DNA from: Streptomyces fungicidicus
Lineage (GTDB): Bacteria; Actinomycetota; Actinomycetes; Streptomycetales; Streptomycetaceae
Length of the DNA stretch: 64,000 nucleotides
NCBI RefSeq assembly: GCF_003665435.1
Contig: NZ_CP023407.1
Span: 744,001-808,000 of the forward strand
Direction of reading: 5' to 3'
Below are positions 38,673 through 48,389 of the stretch, piece after piece (the first letter of the stretch is position 1; every line of letters starts with the position of its first letter). The notes under the pieces were generated by a model. That model ran no database searches. It was not told where the DNA came from and worked only from the letters and a program-made list of their open reading frames with translations. The translations under genes and the position numbers were made by a program.

Positions 38673-40112
38673 ATGAGCAGTTCAGCGCAGATCGGCGTCA
38701 CGGGGCTCGCGGTCATGGGCCGCAACCTCGCGCGCAACTTCGCCCGCAACGGCTACACGGTCGCGGTGCACAACCGCACGGCGGCGCGGACGCACGCGCT
38801 GGTGGAGGAGTTCGGGCACGAGGGCAGCTTCGTGGCGGCCGAGACGGCCAAGGAGTTCGTGGCGGCGCTGGAGCGGCCGCGGCGGCTGGTCGTCATGGTG
38901 AAGGCCGGCGAGCCGACCGACGCCGTGATCGAGGAGTTCGCCCCGCTGCTGGAGCCCGGCGACATGATCATCGACGGTGGCAACGCCCACTTCGCCGACA
39001 CCCGCCGCCGGGAGAAGGCGCTGCGCGAGCAGGGCATCCACTTCGTCGGCATGGGCGTCTCCGGCGGCGAGGAGGGCGCGCTGCACGGGCCGAGCATCAT
39101 GCCCGGCGGCCCGAAGGAGTCGTACGACTCGCTGGGCCCGATGCTGGAGAAGATTTCCGCCAAGGCGAAGGACGGCTCCCCCTGCGTCACGCACGTCGGC
39201 CCGGACGGCGCCGGCCACTTCGTGAAGATGGTGCACAACGGCATCGAGTACGCCGACATGCAGCTGATCGGTGAGGCGTACCAGCTGCTGCGCGACGTCG
39301 CCGGGTACTCCCCCGCGCAGATCGCGGACATCTTCCGCACCTGGAACACCGGCCGGCTGGACTCCTACCTGATCGAGATCACGGCCGAGGTGCTGTCGCA
39401 CGTGGACGCGGCCACCGGTGAGCCGTTCGTCGACGTGGTGGTCGACCAGGCGGAGCAGAAGGGCACCGGCCGCTGGACCGTGCAGATCGCGCTGGACCTG
39501 GGTGTGCCGGTGTCGGGCATCGCGGAGGCGGTGTTCGCGCGTTCGCTGTCCGGTCACGCGGCGCTGCGGGAGGCCTCGCGCGGGCTGGCCGGTCCGAAGG
39601 CCGCGCCGCTGGGCGAGTCGGAGGCCGCGGCGTTCGCGGACCGGGTGGAGCAGGCGCTGTACGCGTCGAAGATCGTGTCGTACACGCAGGGCTTCCACGA
39701 GATCGCGGCCGGCAGCGAGGAGTACTCCTGGGACGTCGACCTGGGCGCGGTCTCCGCGATCTGGCGGGGCGGCTGCATCATCCGCGCGGCGTTCCTGGAC
39801 CGCATCCGCGCCGCCTACGACGCGCGCCCCGGCCTGCCGAGCCTGCTGTCGGACGAGACGTTCGCGCGGGAGATCGCCGACGCCCAGGACGACTGGCGCG
39901 AGGTGCTGATCGCGGCGACCCGCCAGGGCGTGCCGACCCCCGGTTTCGCCGCGGCCCTCGCCTACTACGACGCCCTGCGCGCCGAGCGCCTGCCGGCCGC
40001 GCTCACCCAGGGCCAGCGCGACTACTTCGGCGCGCACACCTACCGGCGCACCGACCGCGACGGCTCGTTCCACACGCTGTGGGGCGGGGACCGGTCGGAG
40101 GTGGAGGCGTAG
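38673..40112 (+). CDS. gnd: 6-phosphogluconate dehydrogenase, NADP-dependent, decarboxylating
   Basis: 479 residues, the long dimeric form. NADP motif 'GVTGLAVMGRNLARNFARNG', substrate-binding 'GVSGGEEGALHGPSIMPGG', catalytic 'GPDGAGHFVKMVHNGIEYAD' (Lys and Glu), and C-terminal 'QGQRDYFGAHTYRRTDRDG'. It oxidises 6-phosphogluconate to ribulose-5-phosphate, giving NADPH in the pentose phosphate pathway. Start ATG at 38673 with AGGAG upstream. A 12-bp hairpin lies just past the stop. Family assignment is essentially certain. Confidence 0.97.
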   Translation: MSSSAQIGVTGLAVMGRNLARNFARNGYTVAVHNRTAARTHALVEEFGHEGSFVAAETAKEFVAALERPRRLVVMVKAGEPTDAVIEEFAPLLEPGDMIIDGGNAHFADTRRREKALREQGIHFVGMGVSGGEEGALHGPSIMPGGPKESYDSLGPMLEKISAKAKDGSPCVTHVGPDGAGHFVKMVHNGIEYADMQLIGEAYQLLRDVAGYSPAQIADIFRTWNTGRLDSYLIEITAEVLSHVDAATGEPFVDVVVDQAEQKGTGRWTVQIALDLGVPVSGIAEAVFARSLSGHAALREASRGLAGPKAAPLGESEAAAFADRVEQALYASKIVSYTQGFHEIAAGSEEYSWDVDLGAVSAIWRGGCIIRAAFLDRIRAAYDARPGLPSLLSDETFAREIADAQDDWREVLIAATRQGVPTPGFAAALAYYDALRAERLPAALTQGQRDYFGAHTYRRTDRDGSFHTLWGGDRSEVEA

Positions 40113-40125
40113 GACGCCGTGTGAG

Positions 40126-40160
40126 AGGCGGTGGACGGCCTCCGCGGTCGTCCACCGCCT
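40126..40160. terminator. Hairpin after gnd
   Basis: Perfect 12-bp stem (AGGCGGTGGACG / CGTCCACCGCCT) with an 11-base loop, 14 bases past the gnd stop and 20 bases before the stop of the convergent proline-rich gene. No T-run. Confidence 0.8.
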
Positions 40161-40179
40161 GCTCGCCGTCGCGTGCGGA

Positions 40180-40449
40180 TCAGCTCAGCGGCGGGCCGGG
40201 TTCCGGGTTCGGCACCGGCTCGGGGCCCGGCGGGATCGGCGAAGGCGACGGCTCGGGCGGGCCCGGATGCGGCGGGGGCGGTTGTGGTCCCGGCCCCGGT
40301 TCCGGGCCGGGGCCCGGCGGCGGAGGGGTGGGGCCCGGCCCCGGTGGGGGCTCGGGCTGCGGTACCGGGTCGGGGTGCGAGGGCTCCGGTCCCGGGGCCG
40401 GTCCCGGCGTGGGGCCCGGCGGGACGGGGTCCGGGTACGGGTTCGTCAT
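40180..40449 (-). CDS. Proline-rich hypothetical small protein
   Basis: 89 residues, of which roughly half are proline with Gly and Glu (PGPGPEPGPGPQPPPP type). There is a good ribosome binding site (GGAGG, nine bases before the ATG at 40449), which is the main reason to accept it. No signal peptide or domain; probably disordered. Because low-complexity GC-rich DNA easily yields such frames, the call is cautious. Confidence 0.55.
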   Translation of the reverse strand: MTNPYPDPVPPGPTPGPAPGPEPSHPDPVPQPEPPPGPGPTPPPPGPGPEPGPGPQPPPPHPGPPEPSPSPIPPGPEPVPNPEPGPPLS

Positions 40450-40573
40450 GGCGCGTGTCCTCCGGCCTGTCGGTCGACGTCGGCTCTGGACTTCTCCCCC
40501 GCCTACCCGGGGGCCGTCTCTCCAGTCACCCGCCCGCGTGACGGCGCGGGGCCGGTTGGCGCCGCCGGCTCCT

Positions 40574-41203
40574 TCAGAGCAGCCGGGCGGCCGCCGCGAG
40601 TCCCGGACGGGGGCTGGACAGCACGGGTACGGAAGTCGTCACGAGTGTCTCCGCGGGGGCCATGGAGGCCTGGGCCAGCACGATCGCGTCGGCGCCGGTG
40701 ACCGCGTCGGCGGCGTGCGCGACCCGGCGGACGTATCCCGCCGCGTCGCCCGCCTCGAAACGCTCCCAGGCGCCCGGCACCAGCACGGTCCGCACCTCGG
40801 CGGACCGCCCGGCGCGGAGCGCCTCCTCCTCGATCAACGCGGCCGTGGGCCGCAGCGTGCTCTCCAGGGCGGCGAGGACGACGACACGCTCCCCGGCGGC
40901 CACGGCGGCGGCCGCCATGGGCCGGTCGACCCGCAGCACCGGAACTCCCGCCGCGGAGGCGGCCGCCTCCGCGGCGTCGCCGATGGTCGAGCAGGTGCAC
41001 AGCACGGCCCGGGCGCCGCTGTCGGCGGCCTCCCGCACCTTCGCCCGTACGTCCTGTTCGACCGCCGCGGGCCCGTCGGCGCGGGCCCGCGCCAGCAGGT
41101 CCTCGGCGACGAGGTGCCGCAGTTCCACGCCGGGGTGGGACCGGTCGCGCAGCGCGTCGAAGACGGGCACATGCACGGGCGAGGTGTGCAGCAGCGCGAG
41201 CAC
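40574..41203 (-). CDS. Asp/Glu racemase-superfamily protein lacking the second catalytic Cys
   Basis: 209 residues. The first active-site Cys region is clear (AVLCTCSTIGDAAEAAA), but the second, normally L(G/A)C(T/A), reads 'IVLAQASMAPAE' with no Cys. Racemases need both Cys; decarboxylase relatives (AMDase) need one. So it is unlikely to be a true racemase; similar Streptomyces genes have been called arylsulfatase on old evidence. GTG at 41203 has GAGG upstream and lies seven bases after the GNAT stop, so it is the third gene of the panD operon. Confidence 0.75.
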   Translation of the reverse strand: MLALLHTSPVHVPVFDALRDRSHPGVELRHLVAEDLLARARADGPAAVEQDVRAKVREAADSGARAVLCTCSTIGDAAEAAASAAGVPVLRVDRPMAAAAVAAGERVVVLAALESTLRPTAALIEEEALRAGRSAEVRTVLVPGAWERFEAGDAAGYVRRVAHAADAVTGADAIVLAQASMAPAETLVTTSVPVLSSPRPGLAAAARLL

Positions 41204-41210
41204 GCCCGCC

Positions 41211-41555
41211 TCAGAACCGCTCGGGGTGCGCCGCCAGCCACGCCTTCGCCGCCCGCATCAGCTCCGGGCCGGCCACCGGGGCCTGGTCGGGGTGGCGCTC
41301 GGCCCACTTGGCGACGTACGGGCAGAGCGGGGCCACGGCCCTGTCCTCGCGGGCGGCGAGGGTGTACAGCTCGCGGGCGAGGGAGCCCGCGATGCCCTTG
41401 CCCTCGTGGGCGGGCTCCACGATCGTGTGCACCGGCACCAGCGCGTGCTCGGGGGCGTCCAGCACGAAGTACTCGACCCGCCCGACGACCTCACCCTCCG
41501 CCACGGCCTCGAGGCGGCCCGCCGCCCGGTCGTCACGGATCTCGATGTCACCCAT
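41211..41555 (-). CDS. Short GNAT-type N-acetyltransferase (YjdJ-like)
   Basis: 114 residues of the compact PF14542 acetyltransferase type: 'EGEVVGRVEYFVLDAPEHAL', acetyl-CoA loop 'IVEPAHEGKGIAGSLARELY' and 'APLCPYVAKWAERHPD'. The 'CPYxxxW..RHP' end is characteristic. Substrate unknown. ATG at 41555 with GGAG upstream. panD lies 38 bases upstream, the racemase-like gene 7 bases downstream, all on the minus strand. Confidence 0.88.
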   Translation of the reverse strand: MGDIEIRDDRAAGRLEAVAEGEVVGRVEYFVLDAPEHALVPVHTIVEPAHEGKGIAGSLARELYTLAAREDRAVAPLCPYVAKWAERHPDQAPVAGPELMRAAKAWLAAHPERF

Positions 41556-41593
41556 GGTCACGCTCCTGCCTCGGTTGCCTCGCTCCACGCCGG

Positions 41594-42016
41594 TCAGGCC
41601 GCGGTGACGGCCCCCGGGCTGCGCTCCTGGTCGGACCCCGGCACCGGCTCGGACGGGTCGGCTCCCAGGGCGACGACGCGGTTGGCGCCGTCCACGTGCA
41701 CGACACGGGGTTCCAGAGTCCGCGCCTCGGCGTCGGTCACCTGAGCGTAACTGATGATGATCACCAGATCACCGGGCTGGACCAGATGGGCGGCGGCCCC
41801 GTTGATCCCGATCACCCCGGACCCGCGCTCCCCCTCGATGACGTACGTCTCCAGCCGCGCCCCGTTGGTGATGTCGACGATGTGCACGAGTTCCCCCGGC
41901 AGCAGATCGGCGGCATCGAGCAGCTCGGCGTCGATCGTCACGGATCCCACGTAGTGCAGGTCGGCCTGGGTGACGGTGGCGCGGTGGATCTTGGACTTGA
42001 ACATCGTGCGCAGCAC
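41594..42016 (-). CDS. panD: Aspartate 1-decarboxylase
   Basis: 140 residues. The self-cleavage site Gly-Ser is in '[14 protein letters not shown]' (the Ser becomes the pyruvoyl group). Start '[20 protein letters not shown]' and '[20 protein letters not shown]', 'INGAAAHL', 'DLVIIISYA' fit the family exactly. It makes beta-alanine for pantothenate and CoA. GTG start at 42016 with CCAGGAG at good spacing. Streptomyces lack a PanZ-type maturation factor in most cases, although a GNAT gene follows here. Confidence 0.95.
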   Translation of the reverse strand: MLRTMFKSKIHRATVTQADLHYVGSVTIDAELLDAADLLPGELVHIVDITNGARLETYVIEGERGSGVIGINGAAAHLVQPGDLVIIISYAQVTDAEARTLEPRVVHVDGANRVVALGADPSEPVPGSDQERSPGAVTAA

Positions 42017-42394
42017 TTTGGACTCCTGGAAGACGGCTCCCTGCCCGCTTTGTGCAGGTCAAGGGCGTCGTTCACTGTACATGGCTATGCCTTCGACTCG
42101 AAGACCCTCCACCACATCGTGCGCCGTGGCGAGCGAGCTTCTCACCTGCGCGATATGCGCGAAACAAGCTGCCGCGAAGCCGTCGCGAAGATCGGCCGGT
42201 GGGCGACAACGCCACCGCTGCCGCCGCGGTGCCCTCGCGAAGGCGGTCCGAGCCGCACTATTCGCCCGTGGGGTGAGCAGCCCCGTAGCCCGGCCAGGGG
42301 CCGAGGATTCCTGAGGCCGGGGCTGATTGCTGCCGGTTGTCGGACGTCGCCGATCGTCCTCGTGGTGAGCGGGGTGATCGGCGACGTCTTCGGC
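42017..42394. other. 378-base non-coding stretch beside the MFS/TetR pair, with a tetR-like fragment
   Basis: No supported gene. Bases 42221-42253 match 44241-44273, inside the tetR gene, at 32 of 33 positions and in the same orientation. In the reading frame of tetR the copy gives SDRLREG followed by Thr and Ala, but stops and unrelated sequence surround it. This looks like debris from rearrangement or a lost second regulator. The end of the stretch contains the MFS terminator. Confidence 0.5.
42343..42388 (-). terminator. Hairpin after the MFS gene
   Basis: Perfect 13-bp stem (GACGTCGCCGATC / GATCGGCGACGTC) with a 20-base loop, starting seven bases past the MFS stop codon. Confidence 0.7.
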
Positions 42395-43837
42395 TCAGGC
42401 GGAGATGTTGGATTCCGTTGGCTGGGTTGTGCTGGTGGCGGTGGGTGCGGGGGCGGGGGTGCGGCGGCGCAGGGTGAGGGCGATGGCGACGCCGAGGAGG
42501 GTGAGGGCGGCTGCGGTGAATCCTGCGGTGCGCAGGCCGGGGACGAGGTCCGGGCCCGTGGTGGTGTGGACGCCCGCGTTGGCGATGGCGACCAGGATCG
42601 CCAGCCCCACGGCGGAGCCGATCTGCTGGGTGGTGGAGGCCATGGCGGAGGCGATGCCCTGGTGGTGGGCATCGACGCCGCTGGTGGCCGCAACGAACAT
42701 CGCGGTCCAGGCGATGCCCTGGCCCAGGCTGAGCAGGACCACGCCAGGCAGCAGGATCGGGTAGCCCCCGGTGGGGGACATGGCGGTGGCGAGGACGGCC
42801 ATGCCGGCGCCGCCGACGAGGAGGCCGGTGATGATCGTGGTGCGGGGGCCGACCTTGCCGAGCAGCTTCTCGCTCAGCTTGGTGCCGATCATGCCGACCA
42901 GCGCGGCGGGGATGAAGGCCAGACCGGTGGCCAGGGCACCGTAGCCCCGGACGTTCTGGAGGTAGACGGTGAAGAAGTAGTACTGGGCGCCGAAGGTGCC
43001 CATGAAGACGAAGGTGATGCCCATCGCGGCGACCAGGCTGCGGTTGCGGAACAGGCGCAGTGGCATCAACGGGTGGGCGGTGCGGGCCTCGACGAGCAGG
43101 AACAGTCCGATGAACAGTGCCCCGCCGAAGAGGGCGACGAGAGTCTCGGTGGAGCCCCAGCCGGCCTCGGGGCCCTGTACGACGCCGAAGACGAGGGCGG
43201 TGAAGCCGATGGTGGCGGTCAGCGCGCCGGTCAGGTCAAAGCTGTGGCCGCGTTCGCGGGGAGCGTCGGCGGGGATGATGGCGAAGGCGGCCGCTGCGGC
43301 GCCCAGGGCGAGGGGGACGTTGACGTAGAAGACGGCTTCCCAGCCGAGGTAGTTGGTGAGGATGCCGCCCAGCAGGGAGCCGAGGGCAAGACCGACGGCA
43401 CCGGCGCCGCCCCAGATAGCGAGGGCCCGGTTGCGTTGGGCGCCCTCGGTGAAGGTGGTGGCGATCAGGGACAGCGTGGCGGGCAGCAGGAGTGCACCGC
43501 CCAGGCCCTGGACGGCGCGGGCGGCCACCAGTAGTCCCGGGTCGCCGGCGAGTCCGCCGGCCAGTGAGGCCAGGCCGTACAGGGAGAGGGCGGTGGTGAA
43601 CATGCGGCGGTGGCCAAGGAGGTCGGCAGCCCGGCCGCCCAGCAGCAGAAAGCCTCCGAAGGCAACGGCGTAGCCGCTGACGACCCACTGGAGGTTCTGG
43701 GCGTCGAAGCCGACCTCACGGCCGATCTCCGGAAGGGCGACGTAGACGATGTTGTAGTCGATGGCGCTGATGAACTGTGCGAACGCCAGCAGGGCCAGCA
43801 ACAGCCCGGTACCGCGCCGCGGGGAGGGGGACGACAT
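42395..43837 (-). CDS. MFS multidrug efflux transporter (DHA2 type, 14 helices)
   Basis: 480 residues with about 14 membrane helices. Motif A-like 'GGRAADLLGHRRMF' between helices 2 and 3, motif C 'GAVGLALGSLLGG' in helix 5 (antiporter signature) and 'DIDYNIVYVALPEIGREVGF'-type start 'FISAIDYNIVYVALPEI'. Proton-driven export of a drug-like compound is the family role. ATG at 43837, with only a weak ribosome binding site. The tetR gene lies 92 bases upstream on the same strand and an operator-like palindrome sits between them. Confidence 0.92.
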   Translation of the reverse strand: MSSPSPRRGTGLLLALLAFAQFISAIDYNIVYVALPEIGREVGFDAQNLQWVVSGYAVAFGGFLLLGGRAADLLGHRRMFTTALSLYGLASLAGGLAGDPGLLVAARAVQGLGGALLLPATLSLIATTFTEGAQRNRALAIWGGAGAVGLALGSLLGGILTNYLGWEAVFYVNVPLALGAAAAAFAIIPADAPRERGHSFDLTGALTATIGFTALVFGVVQGPEAGWGSTETLVALFGGALFIGLFLLVEARTAHPLMPLRLFRNRSLVAAMGITFVFMGTFGAQYYFFTVYLQNVRGYGALATGLAFIPAALVGMIGTKLSEKLLGKVGPRTTIITGLLVGGAGMAVLATAMSPTGGYPILLPGVVLLSLGQGIAWTAMFVAATSGVDAHHQGIASAMASTTQQIGSAVGLAILVAIANAGVHTTTGPDLVPGLRTAGFTAAALTLLGVAIALTLRRRTPAPAPTATSTTQPTESNISA

Positions 43838-43857
43838 GAGGAGACTCGGCCTCTCTA

Positions 43858-43877
43858 GTATGCGGTTGACCGCTTAC
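43858..43877 (-). promoter_or_regulatory. Candidate TetR operator before the MFS gene
   Basis: GTATGCGGT-TG-ACCGCTTAC is a 20-bp palindrome (8 of 9 arm positions match), 21 bases before the MFS start. The 12-base core GCGGTTGACCGC occurs again at 44446-44457 near the 5' end of the tetR coding region. Confidence 0.6.
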
Positions 43878-43929
43878 ATGATGGGTGAAAGAAAGGGGCC
43901 GCTCGGGAGCGGCCCATGGACGCGGTCCG

Positions 43930-44475
43930 TCAGGCGTGCAGCGTGCGCACCCAGGGAGCGTCGACGGAGGCGGCATCGATCGCCACCATGACGTTGCTCA
44001 GCAGGCCGTCGGCGAAGTAGCGGCGGATCTGCTCGTCCGAGGCGCCGGAGACGGCGCGGACGTACTCGACCTGCTTGGCGTAGCAGGTGCGCACCGCCTC
44101 ACCGATGACCGGCTCGCTCGCGCTGCACTCCGCGTGCTTGAGGATCATCAGCACGTCCCGATCGGCGATGATCTCGCCGTATGAGGCCGTCAGCGCTCGG
44201 AGGACTTCGGCCGCATCGGTGCTCTGCACCGATGCGGCAGCCGCCGCGGCGCCCTCGCGAAGGCGGTCCGAGCAGTAGTCGACCAGGGCGGCGAACAGCG
44301 TCTGCTTGTCCTTGAAGAGGCGGTACAGGTAGCCCTGCGAGATGCCGGCGGCCTTGGCCACGTCCATCGTCGAGGTCCCGTAGTACCCGCGCTCGGCGAA
44401 TGTCCTGATCGCCGTGCGCATGACCGTGGCCCGGCGCTCCTCGGCGGTTGACCGCTGACGCATCCTGGTTTCCAT
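43930..44475 (-). CDS. TetR-family repressor of the MFS exporter
   Basis: 181 residues from the ATG at 44475 (another ATG at 44463 is possible). The N-terminal DNA-binding domain is complete: 'RATVMRTAIRTFAERGYYGT', 'STMDVAKAAGISQGYLYRLF', 'KDKQTLFAALVDYC'. The ligand domain follows. It lies directly upstream of the MFS gene in the same direction with the palindromic operator in the gap, so it most likely represses the exporter and releases it when the drug binds (family inference). The frame extends upstream to 44595 but without similarity. Confidence 0.9.
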   Translation of the reverse strand: METRMRQRSTAEERRATVMRTAIRTFAERGYYGTSTMDVAKAAGISQGYLYRLFKDKQTLFAALVDYCSDRLREGAAAAAASVQSTDAAEVLRALTASYGEIIADRDVLMILKHAECSASEPVIGEAVRTCYAKQVEYVRAVSGASDEQIRRYFADGLLSNVMVAIDAASVDAPWVRTLHA

Positions 44476-44764
44476 ATAAGTAATTAACCACTCGCATCTG
44501 GGCGATGTCAACCTCTGATCCCGTCGACCGCCGCTCGCGAGCAGGACGGCGAGGGCAGGACGGAGAGCCCTCTTCACACTGCTTGCCGAGAGCATCCCGA
44601 AACCGAATCGTGTACGGGTGCGGACCTGAGACGATGGCGATCAGTCACAGCGGGGCGGCGCGATCGGTTGCGCACCGGCTGGGGAGGACGGCGCTCGGCG
44701 ACGGTGTGGCTGAGGGCGGCTATGCCGTCGGAAGACGGGCCGAGGATACGGAGTGCTGCTGTTC

Positions 44765-46483
44765 ATGCGGTTTCGGAAGAGCGCTGTCATCGCGGTTGTC
44801 TGCGCCTTGGTAGCTGGTGTCTCGGGGGACCGTGCCGGCACCTCCGCGCCCGCGGGGGGACCTGTGGAGGACCTCTTGAACGGCAGGGACTGGGCTCACT
44901 TCGCCGGCGGGAAGCCCACGCCCACGGGGGTACGGATCACACCCCTCGACCGGCGCATCACACGCCAGGACGGTACGGGCGGACAGCCGAACCCACCGGT
45001 GAACCTGCGCGGTCCCCACATGGTGTTCCGAGGGGATGTCCGGATCGAAGCCGGCCTGCGGCGCACGGATGACACGGATGCCTACCTGCATCTGTACGGC
45101 GAGACGCCGGTCATCTACGACGAATGGCGTTACGAACGGCGCGGCGTGCGCATCGGCGTGGCCGGCGGGAGGCTCCGGATCGACCGCTGGGACGGGGACT
45201 CCGACAGACCTGCGATGACCCGGACCTTCGGGAGCGGCCTGGGGCGCGAAGTCCGCCTCGCCGTCGAAGTCCGCGCGAACAGGCTCGTGCTGGAGGCCGA
45301 CGGCAGGGTCGTGGGAACCGTTCCCGCGCGGGACGTCTTCGGCGGTGGCCGCATCTGGTTCGGCGCGGATGCGGGAGCCAGCGGGAAGGGCTGGACCCTC
45401 AGCGATCTCCACGCGCGGTCACTGGGACGGGGCCGGATGTCCGTCGTGGACGCGCCTGGCCTGCGAGTGCCCCGGTCCAGCGATGCGATGCGTGATCTGG
45501 CGGCGGGTCTCCCCCGCCCGATCCGCATGGGAACCGCCCTGGCCGCGGGCCCCTTGCTGACTGACAGCGCCTACCGCCGGACGGCGGGTGAGGAGTTCTC
45601 CATGCTTACGCCGGAGAACGACTTCAAGCCGCAGTTCGTCCAGCCTCGACGCGGCGTGTTCGCGTTCGCGGAAGGCGATACCTTGGTGGACTTCGCCGAG
45701 GCCAACAGGATGAAGGTGCACGCTCACACCCTCGTCTGGTTCGAAGCCCTGCCCGCATGGATGCGTGCCGAGATGACGCACGAGCAACGCAGGCGCGTCA
45801 TGGTGGAGCACATACGCGCGGTGGCGGGCCACTTCCGGGGGAAGGTGGCGGAATGGGACGTGGTGAACGAGCCCATGTCCGACGAGGATGAGGACTACTC
45901 CAACGGCAACCGGGGCGTGCGGCCACAGTTGTGGTTCGAAGCGATGGGTGAGCAGTACATCGACATCGCCTTCCATGCTGCCCGCGAGGCCGACCCGCAC
46001 GCGGCGCTGTACCTCAACGAGTACGGGGTGGAGGAGGACGGTCCACGCTGGGACGCCCTCTACGCGCTGCTGATCCGGTTGACGGAGCGGGGCGTTCCGA
46101 TCGATGGCGTCGGTTTCCAGGACCACGAATACGCCGTCGGCGACCGTACCGACCCCGAGGTCTTCCGAGGCAAGGTCCGGGCTCTGGCCGGGCTCGGCCT
46201 GAAGGCCCGGGTCTCGGAGGCGGACGTCCTCGTCGACGAGGACGAAGAGGACGTCCAGGCCCGCCAGTTGGCGGGGAAACTCGCAGTCTGCGGCGAAGAA
46301 CCCAACTGCACCTCGTTCTCGACCTGGGGTTTCACCGACAAGTACGGCTCCACGGCCGACCTGCGTCACTACCCCCCGAGTCCGGGAAACGCTCTTCCCT
46401 GGGACGCGGCGTACGAGGCGAAACCCGCCTACTGGGCACTGCGTGACGTCCTGGACGACGCCCGCCGCTCGGGTACTGGATAG
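44765..46483 (+). CDS. Divergent GH10 endo-beta-1,4-xylanase with extra N-terminal beta domain
   Basis: 572 residues. Signal peptide at 1-25; residues about 40-220 look like a concanavalin-type beta-sandwich ('WTLSDLHARSL' ends it); GH10 catalytic domain from about 250, with acid/base Glu369 in WDVVNEP and nucleophile Glu485 in VSEADV (116 residues apart). 'LTPENDFKPQFVQPRRGVF' and 'HAHTLVWFEALPAW' are the substrate-side GH10 blocks. There is no C-terminal binding module. ATG at 44765 has GGAG 11 bases upstream; a GTG at 44753 is the alternative. Secreted xylan hydrolase. Converges with the second xylanase. Confidence 0.85.
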   Translation: MRFRKSAVIAVVCALVAGVSGDRAGTSAPAGGPVEDLLNGRDWAHFAGGKPTPTGVRITPLDRRITRQDGTGGQPNPPVNLRGPHMVFRGDVRIEAGLRRTDDTDAYLHLYGETPVIYDEWRYERRGVRIGVAGGRLRIDRWDGDSDRPAMTRTFGSGLGREVRLAVEVRANRLVLEADGRVVGTVPARDVFGGGRIWFGADAGASGKGWTLSDLHARSLGRGRMSVVDAPGLRVPRSSDAMRDLAAGLPRPIRMGTALAAGPLLTDSAYRRTAGEEFSMLTPENDFKPQFVQPRRGVFAFAEGDTLVDFAEANRMKVHAHTLVWFEALPAWMRAEMTHEQRRRVMVEHIRAVAGHFRGKVAEWDVVNEPMSDEDEDYSNGNRGVRPQLWFEAMGEQYIDIAFHAAREADPHAALYLNEYGVEEDGPRWDALYALLIRLTERGVPIDGVGFQDHEYAVGDRTDPEVFRGKVRALAGLGLKARVSEADVLVDEDEEDVQARQLAGKLAVCGEEPNCTSFSTWGFTDKYGSTADLRHYPPSPGNALPWDAAYEAKPAYWALRDVLDDARRSGTG

Positions 46484-46506
46484 GTACGGCGAACACCGCG
46501 AACGAC

Positions 46507-46535
46507 GGGGGCGCCGCCGTCGAGGCGGCGCCCCC
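46507..46535. terminator. Hairpin between the two convergent xylanase genes
   Basis: Perfect 12-bp stem (GGGGGCGCCGCC / GGCGGCGCCCCC) with a 5-base loop, 23 bases past one stop and 17 bases before the other; serves both genes. Confidence 0.8.
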
Positions 46536-46552
46536 TGCTCGTGCGGGCCCGG

Positions 46553-48013
<1,461 letters not shown>

Positions 48014-48187
48014 TCACCGAGCACCGCGGCCGTGGGATCCGAGGGTCTCGGCCGGCACGGACGGTCCCGGTCGGCCACCGGGTGCAGTTGTTCGACATCT
48101 CGGCCTGCGGTCGGTTCGCCAGACAGATGATTGAGCGTTGACGGTGACTCGTCAATCCTTGTGGCAAGAAAAGTTTCCGCTCCTATC

Positions 48188-48200
48188 TCGAAACTTTCGA
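48188..48200. promoter_or_regulatory. TCGAAACTTTCGA palindrome (xylan-control operator candidate)
   Basis: A 13-bp perfect odd palindrome, upstream of the xylanase promoter and upstream of the GH62 promoter. It shares the CGAAACTTTCG core with the site at 48334. GAAA/TTTC-type palindromes are used by LacI-family regulators of xylan genes in other streptomycetes (recalled). Confidence 0.6.
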
Positions 48201-48278
48201 TGGCCATATGAAGGTGAACGGACCTCTAGGACCTCGCCCGAGGCGAGGAACTGTTTGCGGACAGATCGACGACAGACC

Positions 48279-48307
48279 TTGACCGGAGGGCCCGACCTTC
48301 CTAGCTT
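48279..48307 (+). promoter_or_regulatory. Sigma-70-type promoter of the GH62 gene
   Basis: TTGACC (48279-48284), 17-base spacer, TAGCTT (48302-48307). The predicted start near 48314 lies 20 bases before the operator core at 48334, so a bound repressor would block early elongation. Confidence 0.65.
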
Positions 48308-48333
48308 GTGGCGCCACAGGTTCGGAATCCCCG

Positions 48334-48344
48334 CGAAACTTTCG
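48334..48344. promoter_or_regulatory. CGAAACTTTCG palindrome just downstream of the GH62 start point
   Basis: An 11-bp perfect odd palindrome identical to the core of the 48188 site, 45 bases before the GH62 ATG. The two identical sites in one gap argue that one regulator controls both genes. Confidence 0.65.
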
Positions 48345-48389
48345 AATCCCCCATCCCGGCTACCACCCACCCCCATTGGAGGCCCTCTG

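Noticed and set aside
40079-43534. 1151-codon open frame on the plus strand
   Set aside because: It runs antisense through panD, the GNAT gene, the racemase-like gene and the MFS gene, which have clear family motifs; long antisense frames are normal at this GC content.
44505-44813. Small plus-strand frame before the first xylanase
   Set aside because: No ribosome binding site or similarity; overlaps the xylanase start region.
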